A stretch of 64,000 nucleotides of DNA from an uncultured Akkermansia sp. (GTDB lineage Bacteria; Verrucomicrobiota; Verrucomicrobiia; Verrucomicrobiales; Akkermansiaceae): positions 15,542 to 79,541 of the forward strand of contig CAJGCZ010000004.1 of the NCBI GenBank assembly GCA_904501975.1. The letters are read 5' to 3'. Under the pieces are notes generated by a model that saw only the letters and a program-made list of their open reading frames with translations, had not been told where the DNA came from and did not search any database. The position numbers and the translations under genes were made by a program. Within the stretch, counting starts at the first letter, position 1; each line of letters opens with the position of its first letter. Shown piece after piece: positions 41,647-50,476 of this stretch.

Positions 41647-43886
41647 GCGTCAATATCCAGTGTAACGGTGATATCCTCACCTGCGTTAAGGTTTTTGATT
41701 TCCTGCGATACGATATCAGCCACTGTTCTGGCAGAAGTCGATTTTAAGGTGCATTGGTAACGGAATTGTCCGTATGCTTTGGCGATAGGCGCGGGCAGGG
41801 GGTCGCTAATACAAACATTTTGGGGTAAGACTTTTAACAACCTTTTGTGCAGTGTTTGTATTGTGTAGTCGGCTAAGTCTTCTTGCGGTGAGCGAACCGT
41901 TAAAACGGCCATGTGTACATACGGCGGGAACTCCAGCTCGCGGCGGAGTTCCAGCTCTGATTCTGCAAAGCCATCCGTATCGTGTCTTCTGGCATATTGA
42001 ATAGCCGCTGCATGCGGTGTATGCGTTTGAATAATCACCTCGCCATCAATATCTCCGCGCCCGGCACGCCCTGCTACTTGAGTAAGTAGTTGGAAGGTGC
42101 GCTCGGCAGCGCGTGGGTCCGGCATACTTAAGCCAATATCTGCATTCAACACGCCCACCAGCGTTACCCCGGGGAAATCCAGACCTTTGGATATCATTTG
42201 CGTGCCCAGCAAAATATCAATGCGGTGTGCACGGAAATCTGCCAAAATATCACGCAAGGCGTTCTTGCGGGTGGCAATATCGGCATCTACACGTTGCAAT
42301 CTGGCTTGGGGAAAACAGTTGCGCAGCACTTTCTCCACTTTTTGTGTCCCGTATCCTTCCAGCAGGATGTTGCCGGATTTGCACTCCGGGCATTGACGGG
42401 GCACTACAGCACGGAACCCGCAAATATGGCAAATCAGTCTGTTCTCTGTGGCGTGGTACGTCAGCGGCAGGGAGCAGTGCTCGCAGCTCACAATATGCCC
42501 GCAGTCCGGGCATTGCAGCGCTCGTGCAAAGCCACGGCGGTTCAGCAAAAGAATCGTTTGTTCCCCTTTCGTGAGGCGCGATTCGATAGCCATGCGTAGT
42601 CTTTCTGATAGAATACCTAAGTAGCGTTTGTCCTTTGCCTCGGTGCGCATATCCAGCACGCGGGTGAGGGGAAGACGCTGGCCGTCAGCTCGCTTATCCA
42701 TTCTCAGCAAGGTGTATTTGCCGTTCTGTACGTTGTAAAGCGATTCCAGGGAGGGCGTGGCAGAGCCTAACACAATGGTGGCTTTTTCCAAATGGGCGCG
42801 CAACACGGCAAGATCGCGTCCGTGGTAACGTGGGGCGTTTTCTTGTTTGTAGGAAGAATCATGCTCCTCATCCACAATAATGAGGCCCAGCTCTTGCACC
42901 GGGGCAAAAAGAGCGGAGCGGGGGCCGATGGCAATACGGGCTTTACCCTTGTGGATGGCGTGCCACTCGTCAAAACGCTCTCCGTCACTCATGGCACTGT
43001 GCAAAATGGCTACTTTGGTATTGCTATCAGCAAAACGACTCTTAAATCGGGCCATCGTTTGCGGGGTGAGCGAAATCTCCGGTACCAAAATCAACACGCC
43101 TTTTCCTTGTGCCAGCACATGGGCTGCAGCCTGCAAATAGACTTCTGTCTTACCCGAGCCCGTCACACCTTGGAGCAGGATGGGGGCAGAGCTCTCTTTG
43201 CCGCAAGCCTCGATAATCTTGTTCAATGCGGTGTTTTGCTCTTCATTCAGAGTAAGAGGAGAAGAGGGAGCAAAGACTTCGTTGCCGGCCGGGTCGCGGT
43301 GTACGGCTTCATCTTCAATACGCACAAAGCCGCGTTTCTCCAACGCACGGCATGCCGCTAAAGCCGGGCTGCCCCCTAAGTCTGCCAAGGGTTCACGTTT
43401 TGTTTCCCCGTTGAACAAATAACGCAGTATAGCCGCTTGTCGCGGTGCACGAGCATTAATTTTGTTCATTTCGTCATCATCCGGTCTCTGTACCAAGACG
43501 ACGACTTTCCGCGTTTTCTCTTCGTGCTTCTCGCGGCGTACCGGCTCCGGAACAATGCAACGAATTAATTGCTCAACCGGTACGGCATAGTAACGGGCGG
43601 CCCACTCTGCTAAGTCCATGAGCTTCTCGCTAACTGCCGGTGTATCATCAATGAGTCTGGTGATTTTCTTTAATCTGTTCTTCCACTCAGGAGCAGGCGG
43701 TGCTAAGGAGATAACTGTTCCCGTGGTGGCTCGATTGCGTAAGGGTACCTCTACGCGGGAGCCTCGTCGCACGTTTTGCATGCTTTCCGGAATGGCGTAA
43801 TCCAACACCATATCGTTAAGCCCGTCCAGCAACACTCTGGCGGCAGGGGCATCGTGCTCTATTCCGAATAAATCGTGCATGGTCAA
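41631..43886 (-). CDS. priA: Primosomal replication protein N' (PriA helicase)
   Basis: 751-aa superfamily 2 helicase that restarts stalled replication forks. The N-terminal 3'-DNA-binding region is about 1-115. Walker A GVTGSGKTEVYLQA, Walker B DEEHD and SATPSLES (motif III) are present. Zinc-binding cysteines are CPDCGHIVSCEHC and CHICGFRAV...CPECKSG. Late motifs LGTQMISKGLDFPGV and QVAGRAGRGD match motifs V-VI. Length is normal. It is translationally coupled to the KH gene upstream (4-nt ATGA overlap). Confidence 0.97.
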   Translation of the reverse strand: MTMHDLFGIEHDAPAARVLLDGLNDMVLDYAIPESMQNVRRGSRVEVPLRNRATTGTVISLAPPAPEWKNRLKKITRLIDDTPAVSEKLMDLAEWAARYYAVPVEQLIRCIVPEPVRREKHEEKTRKVVVLVQRPDDDEMNKINARAPRQAAILRYLFNGETKREPLADLGGSPALAACRALEKRGFVRIEDEAVHRDPAGNEVFAPSSPLTLNEEQNTALNKIIEACGKESSAPILLQGVTGSGKTEVYLQAAAHVLAQGKGVLILVPEISLTPQTMARFKSRFADSNTKVAILHSAMSDGERFDEWHAIHKGKARIAIGPRSALFAPVQELGLIIVDEEHDSSYKQENAPRYHGRDLAVLRAHLEKATIVLGSATPSLESLYNVQNGKYTLLRMDKRADGQRLPLTRVLDMRTEAKDKRYLGILSERLRMAIESRLTKGEQTILLLNRRGFARALQCPDCGHIVSCEHCSLPLTYHATENRLICHICGFRAVVPRQCPECKSGNILLEGYGTQKVEKVLRNCFPQARLQRVDADIATRKNALRDILADFRAHRIDILLGTQMISKGLDFPGVTLVGVLNADIGLSMPDPRAAERTFQLLTQVAGRAGRGDIDGEVIIQTHTPHAAAIQYARRHDTDGFAESELELRRELEFPPYVHMAVLTVRSPQEDLADYTIQTLHKRLLKVLPQNVCISDPLPAPIAKAYGQFRYQCTLKSTSARTVADIVSQEIKNLNAGEDITVTLDIDAYSFM

Positions 43887-44170
43887 GCGACCGGTTCTTT
43901 TGTCAGCTCATCTGCCGAAAGGATATGAACTATAACTTTGATGCCGTGTTTCTCTCCGGCAGCTTTGGCCATAGAACGAATGGCCGATGCCGTCATGCCG
44001 TTGCGTCCTATAACGCGTGCAACATCGGACGCTTCCAAGATAAGCTTAAATCGTACCAGGGCCTCTTCCTCAAAGGTGGCCACACGCAGCTGCGCTTTTT
44101 CTGTATACTTGATCAGAGGCGACACAACCGCGTTGAGGTATTTACTGACAGATTGGACGATAAGCTGCAT
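43883..44170 (-). CDS. KH-domain RNA-binding protein (KhpA-like)
   Basis: 95-aa protein made of one KH domain. The core RFKLILEASDVARVIGRNGMTASAIRSMAKA carries the GxxG loop (GRNG) that contacts RNA. Usually KhpA pairs with KhpB/Jag and sits between rpsP and rimM; neither is here. It overlaps priA by 4 nt in the same direction. The preceding residues 1-25 (MQLIVQSVSKYLNAVV) fit the usual KhpA start. Confidence 0.88.
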   Translation of the reverse strand: MQLIVQSVSKYLNAVVSPLIKYTEKAQLRVATFEEEALVRFKLILEASDVARVIGRNGMTASAIRSMAKAAGEKHGIKVIVHILSADELTKEPVA

Positions 44171-44195
44171 AGATGGAATATATCTGTTGCTGATT

Positions 44196-44224
44196 ATGAT
44201 AATGCAAGGCTACTCAGCTGTCAA
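44196..44224 (-). promoter_or_regulatory. Promoter of khpA-priA
   Basis: Minus strand: perfect TTGACA (44224-44219), 17-nt spacer, TATCAT (44201-44196), 25 nt to the ATG at 44170. Confidence 0.7.
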
Positions 44225-44255
44225 GAGCCGTGTATGCCCGTACGGTTCCTTTGTG

Positions 44256-44750
44256 TTATTGAGTTACGGTATCGCCTCTTGTTAAAAAGAATCGCACCAG
44301 TAAGAAATTGATGGGCACTACAATCGCAAATACCGGCAAGGGAAGTAAATTGGCTGCATTACCCATGGCCGGCACTAATTCCACCAGCCACGGTGCGCAA
44401 AATTGCAGTGCGCTTACCAGAAACTCTCCCACACCCAGTAGAAGGAAAAGATTAAGGAGCCCCACATGCATGCCGTAGTTGACAAGGTGGCTGAACATGA
44501 ATCCGGCTCCCTTGCTAACGCTTCCGCTTGTCTTAAATGTCCATTTAAGCGAGGCTATGTAATTGCCTACAAAACTAATGATGTAGCCAAGCGTGTATGT
44601 AATCGTTAGTGCTACCTTTTGCTCCTCTTTTAACTCAAAAAGGTAATTCAGTAGCACATAAACTCCCCAATGCACTATCGTTGCGCCGACACCGACGACA
44701 AAGAAGCGCACAAATTGTGGCCCGAACTTATCCCACAGGGTTCGAATCAT
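44256..44750 (-). CDS. GtrA-family membrane protein
   Basis: 164-aa protein with four hydrophobic helices. The N-terminal motif FFVVGVGATIVHWGVYVLL and the middle YTLGYIISFVGNYIASLKWTFK match GtrA/flippase-like proteins that move lipid-linked sugars across the membrane. Overlaps the SDR-like gene upstream by 4 nt, so the two are co-translated. The substrate and surface product are unknown. Confidence 0.88.
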   Translation of the reverse strand: MIRTLWDKFGPQFVRFFVVGVGATIVHWGVYVLLNYLFELKEEQKVALTITYTLGYIISFVGNYIASLKWTFKTSGSVSKGAGFMFSHLVNYGMHVGLLNLFLLLGVGEFLVSALQFCAPWLVELVPAMGNAANLLPLPVFAIVVPINFLLVRFFLTRGDTVTQ

Positions 44751-45544
44751 GCCAGCAAATCAGGGCGGAAATAGAACTTCAGCAGCTCTTGCTGGTCTTC
44801 TTTTGTTACCAGATATCCATCCTTCGGGTCCAGCCATTGGAAGGAATGGATGGAGGTGCGGTTAGAGCCCTTAGCAGCTTCCGGATCATAGGCGGGCAAT
44901 CTGTCCAACAACTCCGGAGCTACAATTTCTGCAATTTCCACCGTGGTCAGCGGGGGCATGGCTGGTATAATCGACGAAATGCCCAGCGGTATGCAGCGCT
45001 CTACGTCACCTAAAATACGCTGTGAGAAATACAACTGGTGCATTTCTTGCGGATTCAGGGGCAGGGTGCCCGTAGCCGGCGGATCTAAGAGCGTGTCTAT
45101 CACATGGCTAAAGCCACGATGGGTTACAGAGGCAATCTCTGTCAGGTGTACATTAAGAACTCTGCCGTACTGGCGATTGAGCTCTCGGTACAGGTTGATG
45201 CGGTTTTGTACGTAAGGATCCTCGCTGCTTTCCAAAACAGGGCTGTTTTCATCTGCCTTATCTGTCAGCATATCGCAGGTTGTAACAAAGATGGTTAATT
45301 CCGGCTTAATGTCTGCCAAATGCTGAATAAGATAGTTAGTGGCACGAGTATCCGCGGCTATGTCTTTCTTTACATTTTCCGGGCCATTAGCGATGGCGCT
45401 GTCCAGATACACCATCATGCGGAAACTTTTACCAAAGGTTTGGTGGAAGTTGTCCTTGTTAATCAGGTAATCAAAAGGGCGACGCTTGGTCCAATAACGT
45501 CCAAGCACCGTGCTGGCTCCCAAGAAGGCGGTTTCGTGTGCCAT
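44747..45544 (-). CDS. Degenerate NAD-epimerase/SDR-like protein
   Basis: 265 aa from the Met at 45544. Weak SDR-extended features: a GASTVLG turn near the N-terminus in place of TGxxGxxG, ADTRATNYLIQHL with FVTTCDM (like the central NxxxTxxLL and SS/T strand), and NRINLYRELNRQYGRV in place of the YxxxK helix. The usual catalytic Tyr-x3-Lys is not clear and part of the Rossmann core seems shortened, so it may not be enzymatic. Upstream in-frame Met codons overlap the promoter. Coupled with gtrA, so surface-sugar metabolism is the likeliest context. Confidence in the family is low. Confidence 0.45.
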   Translation of the reverse strand: MAHETAFLGASTVLGRYWTKRRPFDYLINKDNFHQTFGKSFRMMVYLDSAIANGPENVKKDIAADTRATNYLIQHLADIKPELTIFVTTCDMLTDKADENSPVLESSEDPYVQNRINLYRELNRQYGRVLNVHLTEIASVTHRGFSHVIDTLLDPPATGTLPLNPQEMHQLYFSQRILGDVERCIPLGISSIIPAMPPLTTVEIAEIVAPELLDRLPAYDPEAAKGSNRTSIHSFQWLDPKDGYLVTKEDQQELLKFYFRPDLLA

Positions 45545-45579
45545 ATTAAACTTATGCGGAAAGGTTACTAACTGCAAGC

Positions 45580-45608
45580 ATTCTAGCATATTCTCATGGG
45601 CATTGCAA
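45580..45608 (-). promoter_or_regulatory. Promoter of the SDR-like/gtrA operon
   Basis: Minus strand: TTGCAA (45608-45603), 17-nt spacer, TAGAAT (45585-45580), about 28 nt of leader to the ATG at 45544. Confidence 0.6.
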
Positions 45609-45788
45609 GTTGTATCCTGCTGTATGTGGCAAAAAAGGTTAGAGCACACTTAAAAAATACCCGGGTATTCCTTCTCTCATCGTTGTCATACTCTTGTTAC
45701 TTTATTGGGCGCACATGCAAAAATTGGCATAAGAGTGTATTTTGAGCTGGAAAGACGGTGGTAAACATGGTAGATTAGCATAGTAAAC

Positions 45789-47180
45789 ATGAGCCATACA
45801 TACATTTTTGACCACATCAACCAATATCTGGAATTGGGGAAGGAGATTCTCTCTCCGACTCTTTACCTCGCTCCCGGGTATCAGCCTTTCATGATGGAAG
45901 CTGCGCACTATGTGCCGGTGTCTCCGGACGCTGCCGTGCTTACAGCCGAGAACATGGCTACACTGGTGGCCTCCTGCGCCTCTCCTGAGCAGCAGGCTCA
46001 TCTGGCTGAAACGGGAACCGTCGATTTCATTACAGATACCCCCTCCGGCAAATACCATATCTATATTTATGCGCAGGAAACGGGCTACATGATAGTAACA
46101 CTGACACTGCATGTAGACGCATACCTGAAACAAGGTATTGACTGCCATTGCTCCGATATTCACTTGCCTTCCGTTTGTCCGCCCTCATGGCGCCGTTTCG
46201 GTTCGCTCCAGCCCATTTGGGAGGGTGCTCCTACTTTAACCGCCGAGGATGCCGAGCTGCTCACTGCCAGCTTCCTGACGGAGAAGGAATGGACGCGCCT
46301 GAAGGAGATTGGCGACGTAGACTTTGCCTATGCCAACGATTTGGGCCGTTACCGTGCATCTGTTGTTTCCCAGCGTTTAGGGTACAATATTTGCTTCCGT
46401 ATCATTAACAGCAACGTGCTCACAATGGATCAAATCGGTTTGCCCTCTGAATACGTTGTGCCCTTAACACGTTTCACCAACGGCCTTATTCTCGTAACCG
46501 GTTCTGTGGGTTCCGGTAAATCCACAACACTGGCCTCGATTATTGATTTCATTAATGCAGACCGCCACGACCACATCATTACACTGGAAGACCCGATCGA
46601 ATCCGTGTTCGAGCCCAAGGGCTGCCAGGTAAACCAGCGCGAGGTGCGCCGTCATACGGAATCTTTCGAGCGTGCGCTGCGTGCCGCACTTCGTGAAGAC
46701 CCGGATATTATCATGGTGGGTGAAATGCGTAACTTGGAAACCATTTCTCTTGCCCTTACCGCAGCAGAAACGGGTCACTTGGTATTGGGAACCTTGCACA
46801 CCGGTTCCGCCTCTCGTACCATTGACCGTATTCTTGATGCCTTCCCGCTGGAAGAACGTGATCACATCCGAATCATGGTGTCCGAGTCACTGCGCGGCGT
46901 GCTGTCTCAGCAGTTGATCCCCAAGAAGGATGGTACCGGCCGAGTCATGGCTTTGGAGATGCTCGTTAACACCTCTGCTGTAGCTAACTGTATTCGCGAA
47001 GGTAAGACCTTCATGATACCCGGCCTGATTCAGACCGGTAAGAGCCAAGGTATGCGTTTGATGGATGACTCTCTGCAGGAGCTGTATATTAATGGTGTGA
47101 TTGCCGCAGAGGAATGTATGCAGCGTGCCACAGACCCCGTCATGATGGAAAAATTCATCAAAGAACACCCTGTTGCCTGA
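45789..47180 (+). CDS. PilT-type ATPase with duplicated N-terminal domain
   Basis: 463-aa member of the type II/IV secretion ATPase family. The C-terminal part has Walker A TGSVGSGKSTTLA (about 238-250), the Asp box EDPIE, Walker B IIMVGEMRNLETI with AALREDPD, and a His box TAAETGHLVLGTLHT. It ends with the PilT-like IREGKTFMIPGLIQTGKSQGM. Before it are two PAS-like PilT-N units, about residues 25-115 and 120-205; each carries a 'LTAE(N/D)..LL' helix and a 'VDF...(G)(K/R)Y' strand pair. PilT normally has one such unit and is about 350 aa. The next gene is canonical pilT. It may be PilU-like and help retraction. Confidence 0.88.
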   Translation: MSHTYIFDHINQYLELGKEILSPTLYLAPGYQPFMMEAAHYVPVSPDAAVLTAENMATLVASCASPEQQAHLAETGTVDFITDTPSGKYHIYIYAQETGYMIVTLTLHVDAYLKQGIDCHCSDIHLPSVCPPSWRRFGSLQPIWEGAPTLTAEDAELLTASFLTEKEWTRLKEIGDVDFAYANDLGRYRASVVSQRLGYNICFRIINSNVLTMDQIGLPSEYVVPLTRFTNGLILVTGSVGSGKSTTLASIIDFINADRHDHIITLEDPIESVFEPKGCQVNQREVRRHTESFERALRAALREDPDIIMVGEMRNLETISLALTAAETGHLVLGTLHTGSASRTIDRILDAFPLEERDHIRIMVSESLRGVLSQQLIPKKDGTGRVMALEMLVNTSAVANCIREGKTFMIPGLIQTGKSQGMRLMDDSLQELYINGVIAAEECMQRATDPVMMEKFIKEHPVA

Positions 47181-47207
47181 TATAACCCCAATCTCTCCTT
47201 TACATAA

Positions 47208-48302
47208 ATGAAACACAGAATTGATACGTATTTTCAGGCGCTTGTGGATAACGGCGGCTCTGACTTGCACCTCTCCGAAGGCCAGCCCCCCAAGATTCGC
47301 GTACACGGCGACATTGTGCCGATTGAAGAGGGAATCCTGACCCATGAGGATATGGTGGAGCTTATGGAGCCCATTTGCCCGCCCAAGCTTTGGAAAATCT
47401 TTGAGAAAGGTGGTGATGCTGACTTTGCTTATGAAATGAATGCAGAGTCCCGCTTCCGTTGCAACTACATGAAGCAACAGCGTGGTTATTGCTGCGTGTT
47501 CCGTCTTATTCCCACCAAGATTCTCACTATGGAGCAGCTTAATGTGCCCGAGCAGATTAAGCGCTTTGGCGAGATGCGCTCCGGCTTGGTGCTGGTAACC
47601 GGCCCCACCGGTTCCGGTAAATCTACAACCTTGGCTGCATTGATTGATTACATCAATACGAACTTTGCTCGCCATATTATCACGGTGGAAGAACCTATCG
47701 AATTCGTACACCCTTCTAAGAGAAGTATCATCACCCAGCGTGAGGTGCCGGAGAACTGTCCGACCTTCGCGGACGGCTTGCGTGCCTCTCTTCGTGAAGA
47801 CTCCGATATTGTACTGGTGGGCGAAATGCGTGACTTGGAAACCATCTCTCTTGCACTCACCGCAGCAGAGACCGGTTTGCTTGTGTTCGGTACCCTTCAT
47901 ACCAACAACGCTCGTAAGACAATCGACCGTATTATCGACGTATTCCCCGCAGAGCAGCAGGCTCAGGCCCGCACCATGCTTGCCGGTTCCTTGCGCGGTG
48001 TAGTAGCTCAGTTGCTGATGAAGCGTGCAGATAAGCCCGGCCGCGTGGCTGTAAATGAAATTCTGTTTGCCACCCCGGCTGTAAGTGCTATTATCCGCGA
48101 AGGTGCAACCCAGAAGTTGGCCGACGTTATTATCGGCGGTAAATCCTTGGGCATGCAGTTCATGGATGACGCCATTTGGCAGAAGCTGCAGCAAGGTTTG
48201 GTATCTCCGCAGGAGGCCTACATGAAGGCTATTGATAAGGCCCGATTCAAGAACTTCCTGCCGCCGGAGGATTCCATCCTGGCCAATGCCGGTGGTGCTT
48301 AA
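47208..48302 (+). CDS. pilT: Twitching motility ATPase PilT
   Basis: 364-aa retraction ATPase of type IV pili. N-terminal domain with SDLHLSEGQPPKIRVHGDI. Walker A TGPTGSGKSTTLA, Asp box EEPIEFVH, Walker B IVLVGEMRDLETI and the His box LTAAETGLLVFGTLHT. Length and order match PilT. It lies 28 nt after the longer PilT-like gene. No pilus assembly ATPase (PilB), platform protein or secretin is in the window; the pseudopilins at 32-34.7 kb are the only pilin-like genes. Confidence 0.95.
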   Translation: MKHRIDTYFQALVDNGGSDLHLSEGQPPKIRVHGDIVPIEEGILTHEDMVELMEPICPPKLWKIFEKGGDADFAYEMNAESRFRCNYMKQQRGYCCVFRLIPTKILTMEQLNVPEQIKRFGEMRSGLVLVTGPTGSGKSTTLAALIDYINTNFARHIITVEEPIEFVHPSKRSIITQREVPENCPTFADGLRASLREDSDIVLVGEMRDLETISLALTAAETGLLVFGTLHTNNARKTIDRIIDVFPAEQQAQARTMLAGSLRGVVAQLLMKRADKPGRVAVNEILFATPAVSAIIREGATQKLADVIIGGKSLGMQFMDDAIWQKLQQGLVSPQEAYMKAIDKARFKNFLPPEDSILANAGGA

Positions 48303-48317
48303 TCGGTATTTTATTTC

Positions 48318-48343
48318 AACCGCCCGGCAGTAGTCGGGCGGTT
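48318..48343 (+). terminator. Terminator-like hairpin after pilT
   Basis: AACCGCCCG (48318-48326) pairs perfectly with 48335-48343. No long T run follows, so it may be a weak or Rho-assisted terminator ahead of coaD. Confidence 0.6.
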
Positions 48344-48360
48344 GTTGCATTGATATAGCA

Positions 48361-48855
48361 ATGAAAAAGATAGCTATTTATGCAGGAAGCTTCGAGCCCC
48401 CCACCTTGGGGCATCTGTGGATGATGCGTCAAGGTGCCATGCTTTTTGATGAACTGATTGTTGTTTTTGCTGTTAATCCTGATAAAAAAGGATTCTTAAC
48501 AACGGCTCAGCGTCAGAAGTTGTTTAGCTCCTTAGAGGCAGAGCTGCCTGCCAATGTGCGCTTTGTTGAGTTAAGCAAGGGATTTGTGGCTGACTTTGCC
48601 GTGGAGAATGGGGCACGTTATTTGCTGCGTGGAATTCGCAATGCTGCAGATTTTGAATACGAAAAATCGATGGCCAGAATCAATGCGAGCATGCAGCCCG
48701 GTGTGCAGACCGTCTTTTTGACGCCACCACCTGAATTGGAAAACGTGAGTTCCTCCTTGGTTCGAGGCTTCATAGGCCAGCCACATTGGGAACGATGGGT
48801 TAAGCCTATTGTACCGGATTGCGTTTTTAAGCTTCTGACAGAAGAAACGCCGTAA
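48361..48855 (+). CDS. coaD: Phosphopantetheine adenylyltransferase
   Basis: 164-aa enzyme of the fourth coenzyme A step. It has the nucleotidyltransferase start YAGSFEPPTLGHLWM (the T-x-G-H motif), the mid RGIRNAADFEYE and the late SSSLVRGFIG motif. Length is standard. Preceded by the hairpin after pilT at about 17 nt, and followed by a new promoter for the exported coiled-coil gene. Confidence 0.96.
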   Translation: MKKIAIYAGSFEPPTLGHLWMMRQGAMLFDELIVVFAVNPDKKGFLTTAQRQKLFSSLEAELPANVRFVELSKGFVADFAVENGARYLLRGIRNAADFEYEKSMARINASMQPGVQTVFLTPPPELENVSSSLVRGFIGQPHWERWVKPIVPDCVFKLLTEETP

Positions 48856-48867
48856 CATAAAAAGCGC

Positions 48868-48896
48868 TTGACATCATCGCTGTGTCATGGCACTAT
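48868..48896 (+). promoter_or_regulatory. Promoter of the exported coiled-coil/desulfurase/comEC operon
   Basis: Perfect TTGACA (48868-48873), 17-nt spacer, CACTAT (48891-48896), 9 nt to the ATG at 48906. The -10 is poor. Confidence 0.45.
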
Positions 48897-48905
48897 CTGC
48901 GCATT

Positions 48906-49352
48906 ATGAAGAATCTCGTTTATTTTCTTGCTTTTGGCCTACTGATGGCCGCCCCCGTTACCATGGCTGCTGAGGACCTTGCTCCTAAGTCTTCTGCTGA
49001 AACGAGAATGGAGAAGAAAGAGGCCGCTGATTGGTACAAAAAGAAGCTGGCTCGCCAGAAGAAAGCCATTGCTGCTCTTAAGAAAGTAAAGAACGAGAAG
49101 ACTGCTAAAAAGGCTGCCGATGCTATCATGAAGCATTATGGCAAGCTTGTAGGTGGCGAAAAAACAGCTATGGGTACAACAGCTGCCGCTGAAGTTCCTG
49201 AAACCGATGCCATGGACGATATGGCCACTAAGTACGAGAAGCAGTTGGAGAAGCTGCAGGAGCAGTTGAACTCTGAAATTGAGCGTATCGGCGAGTTGGG
49301 GATTGAGTGCCCTGAGCTCGACGAAGCTATTGACGCAGTGAACACATACTAA
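48906..49352 (+). CDS. Exported Lys/Glu-rich coiled-coil protein
   Basis: 148-aa protein with a signal peptide (residues 1-19, ending TMA|AED). The mature part has two charged helical stretches (about 33-75 rich in Lys/Ala, about 100-145 rich in Glu/Leu) likely to form coiled coils. No enzyme motif. An upstream in-frame start at 48882 falls inside the promoter spacer and is rejected. Its stop overlaps the start of the desulfurase gene (TAATG), so the two are coupled. Unknown function; periplasmic location inferred. Confidence 0.75.
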   Translation: MKNLVYFLAFGLLMAAPVTMAAEDLAPKSSAETRMEKKEAADWYKKKLARQKKAIAALKKVKNEKTAKKAADAIMKHYGKLVGGEKTAMGTTAAAEVPETDAMDDMATKYEKQLEKLQEQLNSEIERIGELGIECPELDEAIDAVNTY

Positions 49353-50470
49353 TGATTTATTGGGATAACAACGCCACCACACCTCTTGCAACAGAGGTGT
49401 GGGATGCTATGCAGCCTTACCTGAAGGAGCAGTTTTTTAATCCTTCAGCCGCCTATACCTCTGCCAAAAGAGTGCGCCAAGCCATAGAGAGGGCGCGCGA
49501 GCAAGTGGCGGCTCTTGTAGGTGCTTATCCCGATGAAATCATTTTTACCTCCGGCGGTACAGAAGCTTCCAATACCGCCTTGTCCCAGTTTAAGCACACC
49601 TTAACCTTGCCAACAGAGCATCCTGCTACGTTGCGTACGGTTAAAGGTGAGGCCGCTATGGTATTGAGCAACGGCTTGGCCGATTTACTGGTCTGGAAAA
49701 ACCTTGTACCTGAGTACGATAGTGTTAGTTTTGCTTGGGCTAATCATGAAACCGGCGTTATTCAACCCATACGCTCTTTGAGCAGCTCTGCCGCAGATGT
49801 CGGTGCGCGTGTGCATGTTGATTTGGTGCAGGCCGCCGGTAAAGTTGCCATTAATTTGCATGATTACCCCATCGATTTTGCGTCGCTTTCTGCTCACAAA
49901 TTGCACGGGCCTAAAGGAGTAGGGGCCTTGTATGTGCGCCGAGGTACTGCTTTTAGCGCGGCAATTACCGGTGGTGCCCAGGAAGATTATCGCCGTGCCG
50001 GCACGGAGAATGTTCCCGGAATTATTGGCTTTGGCTGTGCTGCGGAACTTGCCATGAGTTCTTTAGAGGTGTATAGCTCTCTGGCCGCGCTGCGAGAGCG
50101 TTTCGTTACAGCTTTGCGGCAAGAAGGACTCGAGGTAGTACAGAATGGCGGAACCGCCCCGCGTTTGCCTCATGTTCTCAACATGCGCATCCCCGGTATT
50201 ACTGCGGAATCATTGTTCCTTCTTCTGGAGCCTATGGGGCTTATTTGCTCCACCGGTTCTGCCTGTACCAGCGCCGAGCCGAACCCCAGTCATGTATTAT
50301 CGGCCATGGGCGTGCCCGATTCTCATATACGTGAAAGCCTGCGTTTTTCTATGAGTCGTTATGCCACTGAAGATGAGGTGGATAGAGCTGCTCAGATTTT
50401 CATTAAGGCAGTACGCAAGGTTAAATCGGTTCAATCTTCCGTAACCGGTCCGGTTATGGTGTATCGTTAA
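49352..50470 (+). CDS. Cysteine desulfurase (NifS/IscS family)
   Basis: 372-aa PLP enzyme that removes sulfur from cysteine for Fe-S clusters or thio-modification. N-terminal YWDNNATTPLA and SGGTEASNTAL are the family starts. The PLP lysine is K183 in SLSAHKLHGPKGVG. The active cysteine is C305 in STGSACTSAEPNPSHVL. Length is short for IscS (about 400), nearer NifS-type group I. No iscU or iscA homologue follows; comEC comes next, 6 nt later. The group (I or II) and partner cannot be fixed from this window. Confidence 0.93.
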   Translation: MIYWDNNATTPLATEVWDAMQPYLKEQFFNPSAAYTSAKRVRQAIERAREQVAALVGAYPDEIIFTSGGTEASNTALSQFKHTLTLPTEHPATLRTVKGEAAMVLSNGLADLLVWKNLVPEYDSVSFAWANHETGVIQPIRSLSSSAADVGARVHVDLVQAAGKVAINLHDYPIDFASLSAHKLHGPKGVGALYVRRGTAFSAAITGGAQEDYRRAGTENVPGIIGFGCAAELAMSSLEVYSSLAALRERFVTALRQEGLEVVQNGGTAPRLPHVLNMRIPGITAESLFLLLEPMGLICSTGSACTSAEPNPSHVLSAMGVPDSHIRESLRFSMSRYATEDEVDRAAQIFIKAVRKVKSVQSSVTGPVMVYR

Positions 50471-50476
50471 CGATTT

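Noticed and set aside
45756..45784. A CATAGT box just upstream of the PilT-like gene
   Set aside because: No -35 fits at 16-18 nt, and the gap to the start codon is only 4 nt.
46887..48350. 487-residue open frame opposite the two pilT genes
   Set aside because: Crosses both pilT genes on the other strand and has no own signals.
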